Shown: positions 25,205-36,346, counted from the first letter of the stretch. The stretch: DNA of 64,000 bases from Pandoraea commovens (GCF_902459615.1 NZ_CABPSA010000003.1:372001-436000); one strand, 5' to 3'. The notes: generated from the sequence alone by a model not told the origin. Translations and numbers: made by a program.

Positions 25205-27631
25205 CTAGTGAAGCTGGCGATAGATCTGCTCGGCGAGCGTTGTCGAGATGCCCTCGACACTTGCCAATTCATCGACGCTCGCGGACACCACACCTTGTAA
25301 GCCGCCGAAGCGCATCAGCAACCGCTGACGGCGCTTCGCACCAATGCCTTCGATCTCCTCCAGCCGCGACGTCTGACGCGCCTTCGCACGCTTCGCCCGC
25401 ATGCCTGTGATCGCGAAACGGTGCGCCTCGTCGCGGATCTGCGCGATCAGCATCAGCACCGCGCTTTCACGACCGAGTTCGAGTGGTGCACGTCCGTCCG
25501 CGAAGACCAGCGTCTCGAGACCCACCTTGCGTCCCTCGCCCTTCGCCACGCCGACCAGACGGCCAATATCGATCCCTAACTCGACGAACACCTGACGCGC
25601 CACTTCCACCTGCCCCTTGCCGCCGTCGATCAGCACCAGTTGCGGGAGATTGGCTTCGACGTCGGCGATATCGGAGGTAGTCGATGCACTCGATTCGATG
25701 GCGTCACCTGCTGCCACGACGGAGGTGTCGGCCTCGGCACGTGCGACGTCGGCGGCCACAGACGACGGATCCGCTGCGTCGCTTACCGTCGCAGCGGCAG
25801 CCTCCATCAAACGGCCGTACCGGCGCGTGAGCACCTGACGCATGGCCGCATAATCGTCGCCCGGCGTAATACCCGTGATGTTGTAGCGCCGATACTCGCT
25901 CGTCTGCATCTTGTGATGATGGAACACCACGCACGACGCCTGGGTGGCTTCACCCTGCGTATGGCTGATGTCGAAGCACTCCACGCGCAGCAACGCGGGA
26001 TCGTCGATGTCGAGTCCGATGGTCTGGATCAGCTCGCTGGTGCGCGCCTGCTGGCTGCCCTGCTCCGTCAGCAAACGCGTGAGCGCAAGTTGTGCGCCTT
26101 GCAACGCCATGTCGAGCCACGCGCGTCGCTGGCCCTGCGGTTGGCGCACCATCGCGATACGGCGGCCCGCTTGCTCCGAGAGCGCGGTGAGCAACTCGTC
26201 GTTCGGCAACGCATGGCTCACCACCAGCACCGGCGGCACCGACTGGCCGAGATAGTGCTGCGCGACGAACGCTTCGAGCAGACGCGACTCGAGCGACGCT
26301 GACGGTGCTTGCTCGACTTGCGTGGACGGATCGTTGTCGCCCACGTCCGGCTTGGCCACAGCATCGTCCGAATCATCGGACGGCAACTCGGCCAGCACTT
26401 CGTCTTCCTCGAATTCGTCGGCAATCCCGCCTTCGACACCCCGCTCGACGTGCGCCGGGAAATACGCCTTGTCGCCCAGATGACGTCCGCCGCGCACCAT
26501 CGCAAGGTTCACGCAAGCTCGACCGCCAGCGTAGGCCACGGCAAGAATATCGGCGTCGACATCGCCCGCCGTTTCGACGGACTGTTGCTGCAACACGCCG
26601 GAGAGCGCCTGCATCTGATTGCGCACGACCGCAGCCTGCTCGAACTTGAGCGCTTCGGCGTAGGCCATCATCTTGTCTTCGAGCGCGCCGAGCACTTCCT
26701 TTTGACGTCCGGAGAGGAACGCGGCGGCGTTGTTCACGTCGCGTGCATAGTCCTCGTCGTCAATCGCGCCCACGCACGGCGCGCTGCATCGCTCGATCTG
26801 ATTGAGCAGACACGGACGCGTGCGATTCGAAAAGACGGAGTCTTCGCAAGTGCGCAACTGGAAGACCTTTTGCAGAATTTGGATGCTCTCGCGCACCGCC
26901 CATGCACTCGGGAACGGTCCGAAATACTGACCACGACGATCCACCGAGCCACGGTAATACGCCATGCGCGGGTACTTGTGTTGCGTGAGCTTGAGGAACG
27001 GATACGACTTGTCGTCCCGAAACAGGATGTTGTAGCGCGGATGCAGCGCCTTGATCAGATTGTTTTCAAGGAGCAGCGCTTCCGTCTCGGAGCGCGTGAC
27101 CGTTGTTTCCAGCTTCGCAATGCGCGCGACCATCAACGCAATACGCGGCGACAACTGCGTCTTGTTGAAGTAACTCGATACGCGCTTCTTCAGATTGCGC
27201 GCTTTACCCACGTAAAGAACGTTGCCCGCCACATCGTAGTAGCGGTAGACGCCAGGCAGGTTCGGCAACTGCGAGAGTGCTTTGCGCGCATCGAACAACG
27301 GCGCGTCGTTGACGTCGCCCGGATCGCTGGCGTCGTCCGCAGGCATCTGGGGCCCGTCGTTGCCGTTGCGGCGCTCGCGCTTTGGCGTTCCGGGTTTGGC
27401 GACTTTGCCAGCTTTGCCGGATTTGCCGGATTTGGCCGACTTGTCTGGCTTGGCGGACGGTGAAGCTGTTGTCTCGGCCGACGCCTCCCCAGACACGTCA
27501 TCCTGTGCTGACGGAACCGACGGCTGCGCGACGTCCCCGGCCGCGGCCGATGGCGTGGGCTCGGCAGGGTCAGTGGCTTTGGCTTTGCGGGACTTACGCG
27601 GTGGCGTGACGTCGTGGGCGTCTTCGGTCAT
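25205..27631 (-). CDS. uvrC: Excinuclease ABC subunit C
   Basis: UvrC makes the two incisions of nucleotide excision repair together with UvrA and UvrB. The GIY-YIG nuclease (about residues 124-200) shows [20 protein letters not shown]. The four-cysteine-type region is seen in [31 protein letters not shown] motif follows ([23 protein letters not shown]), then the RNase H-like endonuclease with FDISHTQGE and [10 protein letters not shown], and a helix-hairpin-helix pair at the end. At 808 residues it is about 200 longer than the Escherichia coli protein (610). The excess is a basic, low-complexity N-terminal leader of about 115 residues ([16 protein letters not shown]) plus acidic and Ala/Ser-rich inserts in the middle. 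I start at [10 protein letters not shown]; an upstream in-frame start adds only unconserved residues. It is divergent from earP. Confidence 0.95.
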   Translation of the reverse strand: MTEDAHDVTPPRKSRKAKATDPAEPTPSAAAGDVAQPSVPSAQDDVSGEASAETTASPSAKPDKSAKSGKSGKAGKVAKPGTPKRERRNGNDGPQMPADDASDPGDVNDAPLFDARKALSQLPNLPGVYRYYDVAGNVLYVGKARNLKKRVSSYFNKTQLSPRIALMVARIAKLETTVTRSETEALLLENNLIKALHPRYNILFRDDKSYPFLKLTQHKYPRMAYYRGSVDRRGQYFGPFPSAWAVRESIQILQKVFQLRTCEDSVFSNRTRPCLLNQIERCSAPCVGAIDDEDYARDVNNAAAFLSGRQKEVLGALEDKMMAYAEALKFEQAAVVRNQMQALSGVLQQQSVETAGDVDADILAVAYAGGRACVNLAMVRGGRHLGDKAYFPAHVERGVEGGIADEFEEDEVLAELPSDDSDDAVAKPDVGDNDPSTQVEQAPSASLESRLLEAFVAQHYLGQSVPPVLVVSHALPNDELLTALSEQAGRRIAMVRQPQGQRRAWLDMALQGAQLALTRLLTEQGSQQARTSELIQTIGLDIDDPALLRVECFDISHTQGEATQASCVVFHHHKMQTSEYRRYNITGITPGDDYAAMRQVLTRRYGRLMEAAAATVSDAADPSSVAADVARAEADTSVVAAGDAIESSASTTSDIADVEANLPQLVLIDGGKGQVEVARQVFVELGIDIGRLVGVAKGEGRKVGLETLVFADGRAPLELGRESAVLMLIAQIRDEAHRFAITGMRAKRAKARQTSRLEEIEGIGAKRRQRLLMRFGGLQGVVSASVDELASVEGISTTLAEQIYRQLH

Positions 27632-27726
27632 GAACTCTGGCGATCTGAGCGTCCCTTGTGTGCCTCGATAGATACAAGGAGGGACTAAAATCAGAAGTTT
27701 AGACCAATCCGCGTCACGGCTTCTCA

Positions 27727-28968
27727 ATGCCCCTGTCTACTATGTCCTCGTCCGCCACCACGATCTCAAGCCACCTTCCGTTGGTGCCGCGCTGCGACCT
27801 TTTCTGCACTGTCGTCGACAACTTCGGCGACATCGGCGTGTGCTGGCGACTCGCGCGCCAACTCGTGCGCGAACACGGATGGTCGGTGCGGCTCTGGGTC
27901 GACGATCTCACGAGCTTCCGCTATCTGCGCCCGGACATCGATCCGACGCAGGCACAGCAGCGCTGCGATGGCGTCGACGTGCGGCGCTGGGACGCCGACT
28001 TCGGCCCGATCACGGACGACAACTCGCCCGGCGACATCGTGATCGAGGGGTTCGCCTGCCATATTCCAGACGCCTATCTCCACGCGATGCACGCCCGGAA
28101 ACAGGCAGGCAACGCGCCTGTGTGGGTCAATCTGGAGTATCTGAGCGCCGAGTCCTGGGTCGATGAATTCCATCTGCAGAAGTCGCTCCATCCGCAGTTG
28201 GGCCTCGTCAAAACGATTTTCATGCCCGGCTTCACCGAACGCTCCGGCGGGTTGATCCGCGAACGCGAACTGTTTTCCCGGCGCGACGCATTCCTCGCGT
28301 CTTCCGACCTGCGCGACGCCTGGTGGCAACGCACGCTCGGCCTGTCTACGGCACCGCAAGAGGCGCTGATCGTGTCGCTGTTCGCGTATGAGAACGACGC
28401 GTTGCCAGCGTTGCTCACGCAATGGTCGGAAAGCGAAACGCCCATTGTCTGCCTCGTCCCTCAAGGTCGAATCGCCCCGGCTGTCGGCGAGTGGCTCGGA
28501 CGCGAGGCGCTCGCCCCGCGCGAATCGGCGACACGTGGCGCCCTGACCGCCTACGGTCTGCCGTTCGTCCCGCAGCAGGAGTTCGATAACCTGCTTTGGG
28601 CGTGCGATTTGAATTTCGTGCGGGGGGAAGACTCATTCGTACGGGCGCAATGGACGGCGAAACCGTTCGTCTGGCATATCTATCCGCAAGCGGAAAATGC
28701 CCATCATGGGAAGCTCGATGCGTTTCTGGAACGGTATCTGGCGGACCTGCCTACCGACGACGCCGCTTTGGGACACCCCCAACGCGAAGCGCTGCGTACC
28801 TTCTGGCACCTCTGGAACGGTTACGCCAGCACCGCGCCGGACTGGTCGGCACTGGCAGCGGCATTGCCCGCCCTGACGCGCCATGCGCAGGCATGGGCAA
28901 ACGCTCAGGCCCAGCTTCCGGACCTCGCGCGACAGTTGGCAAGCTTCGCGCAAAATCAGGTAAAATAG
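27727..28968 (+). CDS. earP: Protein-arginine rhamnosyltransferase for elongation factor P
   Basis: EarP transfers L-rhamnose from dTDP-L-rhamnose to Arg32 of EF-P, activating it to relieve ribosome stalling at polyproline. This 413-residue protein has the GT-B glycosyltransferase features of the family: the N-terminal acceptor-side motif [18 protein letters not shown] with Asp31 and Asp35 (equivalent to the catalytic Asp pair described in Pseudomonas), and the C-terminal nucleotide-sugar site [14 protein letters not shown] with Glu301. [13 protein letters not shown] is also characteristic. It is directly upstream of efp (138-base gap), the usual arrangement. A second methionine five codons in could be the real start, since no clear ribosome binding site precedes the first. 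Confidence 0.95.
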   Translation: MPLSTMSSSATTISSHLPLVPRCDLFCTVVDNFGDIGVCWRLARQLVREHGWSVRLWVDDLTSFRYLRPDIDPTQAQQRCDGVDVRRWDADFGPITDDNSPGDIVIEGFACHIPDAYLHAMHARKQAGNAPVWVNLEYLSAESWVDEFHLQKSLHPQLGLVKTIFMPGFTERSGGLIRERELFSRRDAFLASSDLRDAWWQRTLGLSTAPQEALIVSLFAYENDALPALLTQWSESETPIVCLVPQGRIAPAVGEWLGREALAPRESATRGALTAYGLPFVPQQEFDNLLWACDLNFVRGEDSFVRAQWTAKPFVWHIYPQAENAHHGKLDAFLERYLADLPTDDAALGHPQREALRTFWHLWNGYASTAPDWSALAAALPALTRHAQAWANAQAQLPDLARQLASFAQNQVK

Positions 28969-29106
28969 CTGGTTTTTCAACGCTTTGCTGCTGAACCTGC
29001 TGCTCCGAGTCGCCCTTGGCGGACACGGGAATCAAGCGGCGAATCGGCGTATGGAAGCGCTCAACAAGCGGCAAATCGCTTATTTCGTCACAGGATCTCG
29101 TTTTTT

Positions 29107-29664
29107 ATGAAAATCGCTCAAGAACTCCGCGTCGGTAACGTCTTCATCCTGGAGGGTGAGCCGAACGTTGTGCTCCGCACCGAATTCGTCAAGTCGGGCC
29201 GTAACTCCAGCATGGTCAAGCTGAAGTGGAAGAAGCTGCTCAAGGAAGGCCGCGGCGAGTGGACCTACAAGGCTGACGAAAAGTTCGAGACCGTCAACCT
29301 CGACAAGAAGGACGTGACGTACTCGTACTTCGCCGACCCGATGTACGTGTTCATGGACGCCGACTACAACCAGTACGAAGTCGAAGCCGAGAACATGGAC
29401 AACGCCATCAAGTACCTCGAACCCGACATGCCGTGCGAAGTCGTGTTCTACAACGAGAAGGCTATCTCGGTCGAACTGCCGACGACGCTCGTGCGCGTGA
29501 TCGAGTACACGGAACCGGCTGTGAAGGGTGATACCTCGTCGGGCAAGGTTCTGAAGAACGCCAAGATCAACGACCTGCTGGAAGTTCAGGTTCCGCTGTT
29601 CGTGAACACTGGCGACAAGATCGAAATCGACACGCGTGACGACTCGTACAAGAGCCGCGCCTAA
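29107..29664 (+). CDS. efp: Translation elongation factor P
   Basis: A 185-residue EF-P with three beta-barrel domains. It binds between the P and E sites and helps form peptide bonds at consecutive prolines. The tip loop of domain I reads [13 protein letters not shown], putting Arg at position 32, the residue rhamnosylated by EarP, rather than the Lys34 used by the EpmA/B system. This agrees with earP immediately upstream. Domain III ends with [22 protein letters not shown], the EF-P signature. It is full length and followed by a strong terminator. Confidence 0.98.
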   Translation: MKIAQELRVGNVFILEGEPNVVLRTEFVKSGRNSSMVKLKWKKLLKEGRGEWTYKADEKFETVNLDKKDVTYSYFADPMYVFMDADYNQYEVEAENMDNAIKYLEPDMPCEVVFYNEKAISVELPTTLVRVIEYTEPAVKGDTSSGKVLKNAKINDLLEVQVPLFVNTGDKIEIDTRDDSYKSRA

Positions 29665-29715
29665 GCGATGGCTTGCGACCGCAGCGCTCTCGGGCGATGC
29701 GGTTCGTCAGGTAAC

Positions 29716-29752
29716 AAAAAAGCGCTCGTCCCTTCGGGGTCGAGCGCTTTTT
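29716..29752. terminator. Bidirectional Rho-independent terminator after efp
   Basis: A stem AAAAAAGCGCTCG with CGAGCGCTTTTT encloses a loop containing CTTCGGGG, with A and T tracts on both sides. It lies between convergent efp and nagZ and can stop transcription from both sides. Confidence 0.9.
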
Positions 29753-29789
29753 GTTTGGGGCGACCGGTTTGCACCGGCCTTCCGCAACC

Positions 29790-30824
29790 TTAGCCGCCGA
29801 ACGTCTCCGCGATCAGACGCTTCGCCGCCTGATACTCCGGCTGCGCCAGCAGCTTCTCCCAGCCGTGCACCTTGCCACGTCCCAGAAGGTGCTTGATGCG
29901 GCGCTGCGAGACGGTGTCGGCCACCGGCTTCATCTCGCGCAGCAGACGATCTGCCTTCTCCGGACTATTGCAGATGAGCACCATGTCGCAGCCAGCGTCC
30001 AGCGCCGCGTGAGCGGCCGTCACGACGTCGCCCGCCGCACTCGCGCCCTGCATCGACAGGTCGTCGCTGAAGATCACGCCGTCAAAACCGTATTGGCCGC
30101 GCAGAATCTCCTTGAGCCACTTGGCCGAGAAGCCTGCCGGGTTCGGGTCGACCTGCGGATAGATCACGTGTGCTGGCATAACCGCCGCGAGCGACATGCC
30201 GAGCCAGTCGTACGGTTGCGCATCGACGGACAGAATCTCGTCGAGCGAGCGCTCGTCCACGGGAATCTCGTGATGTGAGTCGGCCGCCACAAAACCATGC
30301 CCCGGGAAGTGCTTGCCGCAGTTCGCCATCCCTGCGAGCAACAGCCCGTGGTTGAGGCTCTTGGCGAGCATCGCCACCACGCGCGGATCCGCGTCGAACG
30401 CGCGGTCGCCGATCACGGCAGACGTTCCATAGTCCAGATCCAGCACCGGCGTGAAGCTCAGGTCGATGTCGCACGCGCGTAGTTCCGACGCAAGCACGTA
30501 GCCTACGGCCGTCGTGACGCGCGTTGCCTTGAACACGTCCTCATGCCAGAGCTTACCCAGCTTGCCCATCGCGGGCAGGTGCGTGAAGCCGTCGGTGCGA
30601 AAGCGTTGCACACGTCCGCCTTCATGATCGACGGCAATCAGAATGTCGTCGCGCACGTCGCGAATTTGCTTCGTGAGCGAGCACAGTTGCGCGCGATCGT
30701 CGAAGTTGCGCGCGAACAGAATGACACCCCCGGTCAACGGGTGATCGATGCGACGGATGTCGTCTTCGCTGAGGGTCAGCCCGACAACGTCCAGCACCAC
30801 CGGGCCCGGCCTGCGCTTCGTCAT
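29790..30824 (-). CDS. nagZ: Beta-N-acetylhexosaminidase (muropeptide recycling)
   Basis: A cytoplasmic family GH3 enzyme of 344 residues that removes N-acetylglucosamine from anhydro-muropeptides during peptidoglycan recycling. This also sets the signal level for AmpR-type beta-lactamase induction. Key motifs are [12 protein letters not shown] (about 65-75), KHFPGHG (171-177), the flexible catalytic loop [10 protein letters not shown] (181-190) with the acid/base histidine, and the nucleophile in FSDDLSMQG (Asp254). Its start overlaps the acpS stop by four bases (ATGA), so it is the last gene of the rnc-era-recO-pdxJ-acpS-nagZ string. Confidence 0.97.
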   Translation of the reverse strand: MTKRRPGPVVLDVVGLTLSEDDIRRIDHPLTGGVILFARNFDDRAQLCSLTKQIRDVRDDILIAVDHEGGRVQRFRTDGFTHLPAMGKLGKLWHEDVFKATRVTTAVGYVLASELRACDIDLSFTPVLDLDYGTSAVIGDRAFDADPRVVAMLAKSLNHGLLLAGMANCGKHFPGHGFVAADSHHEIPVDERSLDEILSVDAQPYDWLGMSLAAVMPAHVIYPQVDPNPAGFSAKWLKEILRGQYGFDGVIFSDDLSMQGASAAGDVVTAAHAALDAGCDMVLICNSPEKADRLLREMKPVADTVSQRRIKHLLGRGKVHGWEKLLAQPEYQAAKRLIAETFGG

Positions 30825-31345
30825 TGCGATTTCTCCGATGCAATATTGCCAATGTTGCCTAAATTACGTGACGCGATCGCAAAGGCGACCGCGTATTCCT
30901 TTTCGTCTGTGATCGAAATCTCGATCGACAATTGCCGCTCAGCGAGCCACTGCACCAACTCGCCCGACGCGATCACTACCGGCTTACCTGAGGGCGCGTT
31001 CAGCGTCTGCACGGCACGCCACGTCATCGGCCAGCGCATCCCGAGACCGATGGCCTTCGAGACGGCTTCCTTAGCGGCGAACCGTGTGCACAGATAAGCC
31101 AGCCCGCGCACCTCGGAGCGCTTCTGACGAGCGTAATAAACCTTGAGTTCCTCCGGCCCGAGCACGCGCTCTGCGAATCGGCCTTTCGTGCGCGCCATCA
31201 CGCCCACGACGCGACTGATTTGCAGGATGTCGGTGCCCACGCCGTAGATCGTCGTCGGCCCCTGCGGCGGCACGCCGGAGGCTGCCGTCGGGCTCATCGC
31301 GGAAGATGGGGAAGACGGTGAGGACGGGGGATTCGCTTCGCTCAT
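30821..31345 (-). CDS. acpS: Holo-[acyl-carrier-protein] synthase
   Basis: AcpS moves 4'-phosphopantetheine from coenzyme A to the serine of AcpP. The two magnesium-binding motifs are present: [13 protein letters not shown] (Asp39) and [13 protein letters not shown] (Glu93). The catalytic core is of normal size, but the protein starts with about 30 Ser/Pro-rich residues ([18 protein letters not shown]) not usual in AcpS; a start at the methionine about 17 codons in would shorten this. Its stop overlaps the nagZ start by four bases. AcpP, its main substrate, is encoded 13 kb upstream in the same minus-strand block, and the polyketide synthase carries its own transferase domain. Confidence 0.95.
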   Translation of the reverse strand: MSEANPPSSPSSPSSAMSPTAASGVPPQGPTTIYGVGTDILQISRVVGVMARTKGRFAERVLGPEELKVYYARQKRSEVRGLAYLCTRFAAKEAVSKAIGLGMRWPMTWRAVQTLNAPSGKPVVIASGELVQWLAERQLSIEISITDEKEYAVAFAIASRNLGNIGNIASEKSQ

Positions 31346-31399
31346 GAGAAGAATCGTGTCACAGCTTAATGCGGCGATAACCGGACGGGACGCCGCCGC

Positions 31400-32161
31400 T
31401 CAGCCGCGCGCCGCGATGCGGCTGGCGACCATGATGGCCTTCATCTCGCGAACCGCGTTCTCCCAGCCAGCGAAGAGGGCGTGAGCGACGATGGCGTGTC
31501 CGATGTTCAGCTCGGAAATGCCCTCGATGGCCGCGATGGGCTGCACGTTCTCATAGTGCAAGCCATGACCGGCATTGACGCGCAGTCCCAGCGACACACC
31601 GAGCGCCACCGCACGTTCGATGCGGGCGAACTCGGCCTCAAGTGTGGCTTCGTCATGCGCTTCGGCGTAACGCCCCGTGTGCAGCTCGACGACCGGCGCG
31701 CCCATGCGGGCAGCAGCGCGAATCGGTGCCTCGTCCGGGTCGATGAACAGCGACACGCGGCTGCCCGCTTCGCCAAGCTGTTGCGTCGCTGCGGCGATAC
31801 GGTCGTACAACCCGACGACGTCCAGCCCACCTTCAGTGGTCAGTTCCTGACGACTCTCCGGCACGAGACAGACATCGTGCGGCTTCACGCGGCAGGCAAT
31901 CGCCAGCATCTCTTCCGTCACCGCACACTCGAGGTTCATGCGCGTGATCAGCTTGTCGCGCAGATTCGTGACGTCGTCGTCGCGAATATGGCGACGGTCC
32001 TCACGCAAGTGCAGCGTAATCACATCGGCGCCCGCCTCTTCGGCCAGCAGGGCTGCCCTGATCGGATCCGGATATTTCGTGCCGCGCGCGTTGCGCACCG
32101 TGGCGACGTGATCGATGTTGACCCCGAGGTCGATGGCATTGCCTTGGAAGAAGAGGCTCAT
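31400..32161 (-). CDS. pdxJ: Pyridoxine 5'-phosphate synthase
   Basis: A 253-residue TIM-barrel enzyme that condenses 1-deoxy-D-xylulose 5-phosphate with 3-amino-2-oxopropyl phosphate to form pyridoxine 5'-phosphate. The N-terminal [18 protein letters not shown] is the family signature and holds catalytic residues. Glu-containing [11 protein letters not shown] and [15 protein letters not shown] follow, with the phosphate-binding [12 protein letters not shown] near the C-terminus. Its start overlaps the recO stop by four bases, indicating translational coupling. The recO-pdxJ-acpS order is conserved in many proteobacteria. Confidence 0.98.
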   Translation of the reverse strand: MSLFFQGNAIDLGVNIDHVATVRNARGTKYPDPIRAALLAEEAGADVITLHLREDRRHIRDDDVTNLRDKLITRMNLECAVTEEMLAIACRVKPHDVCLVPESRQELTTEGGLDVVGLYDRIAAATQQLGEAGSRVSLFIDPDEAPIRAAARMGAPVVELHTGRYAEAHDEATLEAEFARIERAVALGVSLGLRVNAGHGLHYENVQPIAAIEGISELNIGHAIVAHALFAGWENAVREMKAIMVASRIAARG

Positions 32162-33162
32162 AGTTTTTGCAGGTCGAGCAGGATCTGCCGGGTATTGAGC
32201 GGCACGCCGCCCAAATGGTGGTTAAGAAGAAAGCGCATGAGCAACTTGCTTTGTTGCACGGTCTGCGCCCGCGAGTAATCGTCTTGCTCCATGTCGAGCA
32301 GCGTCTGCCCGGCAACGACCGGCCAGTCCGACGGTTCGTCGCCGCGCGCCGGGCGCACGCCCCAGTCGGGGTGAAACACATAGCGGCGATCCGGTACGAC
32401 CTTGCCACGCGTTTGCGTGCAACGGTCGAACGCCACGGCATATCCCGTCTCGCGCAACAACACGCGCTCGAACGCACGCAGGATCACGCCCGCAGGTTCG
32501 CCGTGCGCGAGATGATGCAGCGTCGTCAGATAGTGCTGGAACAGCTTGTCGTGCGGATCGTCTCGCGCGCAAAACTTCACCAGCAATTCGTTCAGATAAA
32601 AGCCCGAAAGCAGCGCGTCGCCCTCCAGGGGACGCAAGCCGCCGACCCACTCAGCCTTCGTCAACGTGCGCAACTCGCCTTTGCCGAGCCAAGCGAGCGA
32701 GAGCGGTTGAAACGTCTGAAGCACGCCGCGCAGTGCGGAATGCGGACGCTTCGCCCCCTTGGCGACGAGCGCAATACGCCCGTGGTCGCGCGTAAGTACA
32801 TCGATGATCAGACTGGTTTCGCGGTAGGGATAGCTGTGAAGCACAAAGCCGGGTTGTTCCGTCACCCGGCTTTGTTCGCGCTCGGCCACCCGGGCGGGGG
32901 ACGGCGCGCGTCGCGTGCGCTTGGCTTCGCGCTTGACGGTGTCGCTGTTAGCCTGCGCTTGCTGGAAGGCTTCGGAGGCATCGTCGTCCACGGCACGCGG
33001 GCGCGTGCTCTTCGGACGCGTGGGCCGCGCCCCCACCGCCTCCGAGGCGGCTCGCGGGGATCGCGCCGATCGCGTGGCTTGCGACGTACCGGTCGCCGTC
33101 GTTACGGCATCCGGCGCGTCGACATCGTCACGTGACGTCGTATCCAGCTCACTCGTAGCCAT
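32158..33162 (-). CDS. recO: DNA repair protein RecO
   Basis: RecO anneals DNA and, with RecR, loads RecA onto SSB-coated strands. The conserved part starts at about residue 105 with [36 protein letters not shown] (an OB-fold) and continues into the helical domain with [24 protein letters not shown]. The C-terminal zinc-type cysteines found in some RecO proteins are not evident. The protein is about 90 residues longer than usual because of a charged, Thr/Arg/Ala-rich N-terminal leader. I start at MATSELD, which overlaps the era stop by 14 bases; an ATG 12 codons further up is possible. It is coupled to pdxJ by an ATGA overlap. Confidence 0.93.
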   Translation of the reverse strand: MATSELDTTSRDDVDAPDAVTTATGTSQATRSARSPRAASEAVGARPTRPKSTRPRAVDDDASEAFQQAQANSDTVKREAKRTRRAPSPARVAEREQSRVTEQPGFVLHSYPYRETSLIIDVLTRDHGRIALVAKGAKRPHSALRGVLQTFQPLSLAWLGKGELRTLTKAEWVGGLRPLEGDALLSGFYLNELLVKFCARDDPHDKLFQHYLTTLHHLAHGEPAGVILRAFERVLLRETGYAVAFDRCTQTRGKVVPDRRYVFHPDWGVRPARGDEPSDWPVVAGQTLLDMEQDDYSRAQTVQQSKLLMRFLLNHHLGGVPLNTRQILLDLQKL

Positions 33163-34042
33163 ATGCCCGCAGGCCGGCTTCGTTGTCGGCCCAGCCACCC
33201 TTCACCTTGATCCACACTTCCAGATACACGGGCCCGTCGAAAAGCTTCGCCATATCGAGGCGTGCATCGGTGGAGATCTGCTTGAGCTTCGCGCCCTTGT
33301 TGCCGATGATCATCGCCTTGTGGTTGTCGCGATCGACCAGAATCGTCGCAAAAATGCGGCGCAGATTCCCTTCGACTTCGAACTTGTCGATGATGACCGT
33401 GCTCGTGTACGGCAATTCGTCGCCCGTCCAGCGGAACACCTTTTCGCGCAGGATTTCGGCCGCCATGAAACGCTCGCTGCGATCGGTCAGATCGTCCTCG
33501 CCGTAAATCGGGTCGCCTTCGAGCAGGTACGGACGCAACACGCCGAGCAAACGCTTGATGTCGTCCTCACGCTTCGCCGACATCGGCACGATCTCGCGGA
33601 AATCACGCACTTCACCCAGCTTGCGCAGGAACGGCAGCATCTCGGCTTTATCGTTGATACGGTCCAGCTTGTTGACGATCAGCAGCACCGGCGTGTTTTC
33701 CGGCAGGAGCTTGAGCACCTTCTCGTCGTCCGGGCCGAAATTACCTGCTTCGATCACGAACATGACCACGTCGACGCTCGACAGCGTGGACGTCACGGCA
33801 CGATTGAGCGAGCGGTTGAGTGCGGTCGCATGACGTGTCTGAAAGCCCGGGGTGTCGACGAAGATGTACTGCGCGTCTTCCGTGGTGTTGATGCCGGTGA
33901 TGCGATGTCGCGTGGTCTGCGCCTTGCGCGACGTGATGCTGATCTTCTGACCGACGAGGGCGTTGAGCAGCGTCGACTTGCCGACGTTCGGACGCCCGAC
34001 GATCGCCACGGTACCGCAGCGAAAATCCGTCTTATCGTTCAT
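33149..34042 (-). CDS. era: GTPase Era
   Basis: A 297-residue essential GTPase that binds the 3' end of 16S rRNA and assists 30S maturation. The G motifs are GRPNVGKST (16-23 region), the switch/effector part [13 protein letters not shown] (63-67) and NKLD (124-127). The C-terminal KH domain (about 215-290) includes [28 protein letters not shown]. It follows rnc with a 57-base gap and overlaps recO. Coupling of rnc with era is one of the most conserved gene pairs in proteobacteria. Confidence 0.99.
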   Translation of the reverse strand: MNDKTDFRCGTVAIVGRPNVGKSTLLNALVGQKISITSRKAQTTRHRITGINTTEDAQYIFVDTPGFQTRHATALNRSLNRAVTSTLSSVDVVMFVIEAGNFGPDDEKVLKLLPENTPVLLIVNKLDRINDKAEMLPFLRKLGEVRDFREIVPMSAKREDDIKRLLGVLRPYLLEGDPIYGEDDLTDRSERFMAAEILREKVFRWTGDELPYTSTVIIDKFEVEGNLRRIFATILVDRDNHKAMIIGNKGAKLKQISTDARLDMAKLFDGPVYLEVWIKVKGGWADNEAGLRAYGYE

Positions 34043-34099
34043 GATTGGAAACTCTCTTGAAAGGGGGACAGCAGCGATTGCTCTCCCCCTGAATGGGAC

Positions 34100-35137
34100 T
34101 CAGGCAGCTGCCGGAGGTTGCTTGGCGGCGTCGGCCTTGTCGGTCGGCTTTTCGGCGGACTTTTCAGCCGGCTTCTCAGCGGACTTTTCAGCGGACTTCT
34201 CGGGCGATGCGGCCGCGTTGCGAGGCGCATTGTGGCTCGACGCGGTCATGGCTGGCGCCGTGCTCGCGCCGGCCGTGGCATCGCGCGCATCCTTCGGCTC
34301 GCGCGACTCCTTCACGTCCTTCGATTCAGCCTGCGACGCCAGCGTCAGTTGCCCGGCTTGCCCTACCTGTACGGCCTTCTTCGCTTCCGAGGCCGCCGCC
34401 TTGGCAGCACGCTTCTTCGCCGCCTTCGCGCTCTTCTCGGCCTTCGGCTTCGCCAGCGCGGGCATCTTCTGCACTTCCTCCAGCGCTTTCTTGGCCGCTG
34501 CCTGCTCGGCCGCGCGACGGCTGGCGCCCGAACCGCCCACCTTGATGTCGAGCTTCGGCACGGTGCACTCGACCTCGAACTGCTGGTTGTGCGCTGCCCC
34601 GTGGGTAGCGATCACCGTGTACTGCGGCAGCGCGATCTTGTGGCCTTGCAGGTATTCCTGAAGCAGCGTCTTGGCGTCTTTGCCGAGTGTCTTCGGATCG
34701 ACATGTTCGAGCACGGGCGTGTACAGACGCTCGATCACCGCATAGGCCCTCTCGAAACCGCCATCGAGGTACATCGCCCCGAACAGCGCTTCGAGAGTAT
34801 CGGCCAGAATCGAGGGACGACGGAAACCACCGCTCTTGAGCTCGCCTTCGCCCAGGCGAAGAAAATCGGAAACGCCAAGCGTCTGCGCGATCTCGTACAA
34901 CGATTGTTGCTTCACGAGATTGGCGCGCACACGTGAGAGGTCGCCTTCGTCGAGCTTGCCGTAGCGACGGAACAGAATCGCTGCGACCGAACAGTTCAGA
35001 ATGGAATCGCCGAGAAACTCCAGCCGCTCATTGTTGGCGGCACTGTGGCTACGGTGCGTCAGTGCTTGGCAAAGCAATTCCGCATCGTGGAAACGATACT
35101 GGAGACGTTCTTCCAGTTGATTCAGTGATTGAGACAT
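34100..35137 (-). CDS. rnc: Ribonuclease III with long Ala/Lys-rich tail
   Basis: RNase III cuts double-stranded RNA and processes rRNA precursors. The catalytic domain has the signature [10 protein letters not shown] (36-45, Asp44) and the second acidic site [15 protein letters not shown] (Asp113, Glu116). A double-stranded RNA-binding domain follows (about 155-224, ending [20 protein letters not shown]). The core ends there, as in the 226-residue Escherichia coli enzyme. Here another 120 residues follow, rich in Ala, Lys, Glu and Pro, including a short-period run [19 protein letters not shown]. The tail is probably disordered and may bind RNA or proteins (inference). I start at [10 protein letters not shown]; the frame is open further upstream. 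Confidence 0.97.
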   Translation of the reverse strand: MSQSLNQLEERLQYRFHDAELLCQALTHRSHSAANNERLEFLGDSILNCSVAAILFRRYGKLDEGDLSRVRANLVKQQSLYEIAQTLGVSDFLRLGEGELKSGGFRRPSILADTLEALFGAMYLDGGFERAYAVIERLYTPVLEHVDPKTLGKDAKTLLQEYLQGHKIALPQYTVIATHGAAHNQQFEVECTVPKLDIKVGGSGASRRAAEQAAAKKALEEVQKMPALAKPKAEKSAKAAKKRAAKAAASEAKKAVQVGQAGQLTLASQAESKDVKESREPKDARDATAGASTAPAMTASSHNAPRNAAASPEKSAEKSAEKPAEKSAEKPTDKADAAKQPPAAA

Positions 35138-35328
35138 GGCGCAAGTATAGCGCGACGCTCCCGCCCCGGCGCGGGTCGTCGCCAAGAAACGACGGGCTTT
35201 ACCGCCGTCTGACGGGCTTTTCGGACTGGCGCGAGATCGGTGGATCGGACAATTCCGAGGTCAGGACCGATCAGTCCCGCCGACGGCCGTCTCCTGTCGC
35301 ACCTTTTATTTCTAATTTAAAAACAATA

Positions 35329-35364
35329 ATGCGGAAATTGACGAAATAACGCCAATTTCCGCAT
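35329..35364 (-). terminator. Rho-independent terminator after lepB
   Basis: A perfect 12-base stem (ATGCGGAAATTG/CAATTTCCGCAT) with a 12-base loop lies 50 bases after the lepB stop. On the minus strand it is followed by TATTGTTTTTAAATT. It would end the lepA-lepB unit, so rnc presumably has its own promoter in the remaining 190 bases. Confidence 0.8.
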
Positions 35365-35413
35365 CAATTCGATCCTAAGCGGGAAAGCCAGACTTCCCCG
35401 GGAAGCGGTCGAC

Positions 35414-36328
35414 TTACTGGAAGCCGCCCAGACGCTTCAGGTTCGAGAAGTTCATCCAGATGAAGAACGCCCGGCCCACGATGTTCTGCTCGGGCACAAA
35501 GCCCCAGTAGCGGCTGTCCGCACTGTTATCGCGGTTATCGCCCATCATGAAGTAGTTGCCCGGAGGCACCTTGCAGATCACGCCCTGGCTGTTGTACTGG
35601 CAGTTCTGTTTGTTCGGGAAGTCGTCGGCGCCCATGATGTACGGCGGCACGTTCGGATCGTTCAGAATCCGGTTCTTCACGCCGCCAACCGTCTCCTCGA
35701 ACTGCTTGAAATACGCGATGTGCTCGTCGTCGAAGTAATCCGGCAGCGCAGTCTCCGGCACCGGTTCACCGTTGATCGTGAGCTTCTTGTTCTGGTAGGC
35801 CACCACGTCGCCCGGCACGCCGATCACACGCTTGATGTAGTCCATCGACTCATCCTTCGGGTAACGGAACACCACAACGTCGCCACGCTTCGGCTCGCCC
35901 AAATCGATGATCTTCTTGTTGACCACCGGCAGACGAATACCGTAATCGAACTTGTTCACCAGAATGAAATCGCCGACGAGCAGCGTCGGGATCATCGAAC
36001 CCGACGGAATCTTGAACGGCTCGACCACGAACGAGCGCAGCACGAAAACCGCCAGAATCACCGGGAAGAAGCTCGCCGAGTACTCCAGCCACCACGGCTG
36101 ACGCAGCTTGTCGTCACGCAACTTCGCGCGCGCACTTGCCAGCGCATTGCCTTCCTGCGAACCAGAGCCCTGAATACCGGAGCCCTGCAACGCAAGCTGC
36201 TGCTGATCGAATTGCGCCACGGCATTCTGTGCTGCCCGGCGGCGCGCCGGTTGAAACACCAACTTGTCGGCCACCCAGGCCACCCCGGTCACCAGCACCA
36301 GGATCAAAAGAATCAGGGCGAAATTCAT
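35414..36328 (-). CDS. lepB: Signal peptidase I
   Basis: A 304-residue inner-membrane serine protease that removes signal peptides from exported proteins. It has two transmembrane segments (about 3-20 and 84-100). The Ser-Lys dyad is Ser111 in KIPSGSMIPTLLVGD and Lys166 in DYIKRVIGVPGD. The late boxes GNYFMMGDNRDNSADSRYWGFVP are complete. A Gln/Gly-rich stretch (QLALQGSGIQGSGSQEG) lies in the cytoplasmic loop between the two membrane segments. It begins 18 bases after lepA, and the two form the classic lepA-lepB operon. Confidence 0.98.
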   Translation of the reverse strand: MNFALILLILVLVTGVAWVADKLVFQPARRRAAQNAVAQFDQQQLALQGSGIQGSGSQEGNALASARAKLRDDKLRQPWWLEYSASFFPVILAVFVLRSFVVEPFKIPSGSMIPTLLVGDFILVNKFDYGIRLPVVNKKIIDLGEPKRGDVVVFRYPKDESMDYIKRVIGVPGDVVAYQNKKLTINGEPVPETALPDYFDDEHIAYFKQFEETVGGVKNRILNDPNVPPYIMGADDFPNKQNCQYNSQGVICKVPPGNYFMMGDNRDNSADSRYWGFVPEQNIVGRAFFIWMNFSNLKRLGGFQ

Positions 36329-36346
36329 GCGGGACCTGTCGCTACG

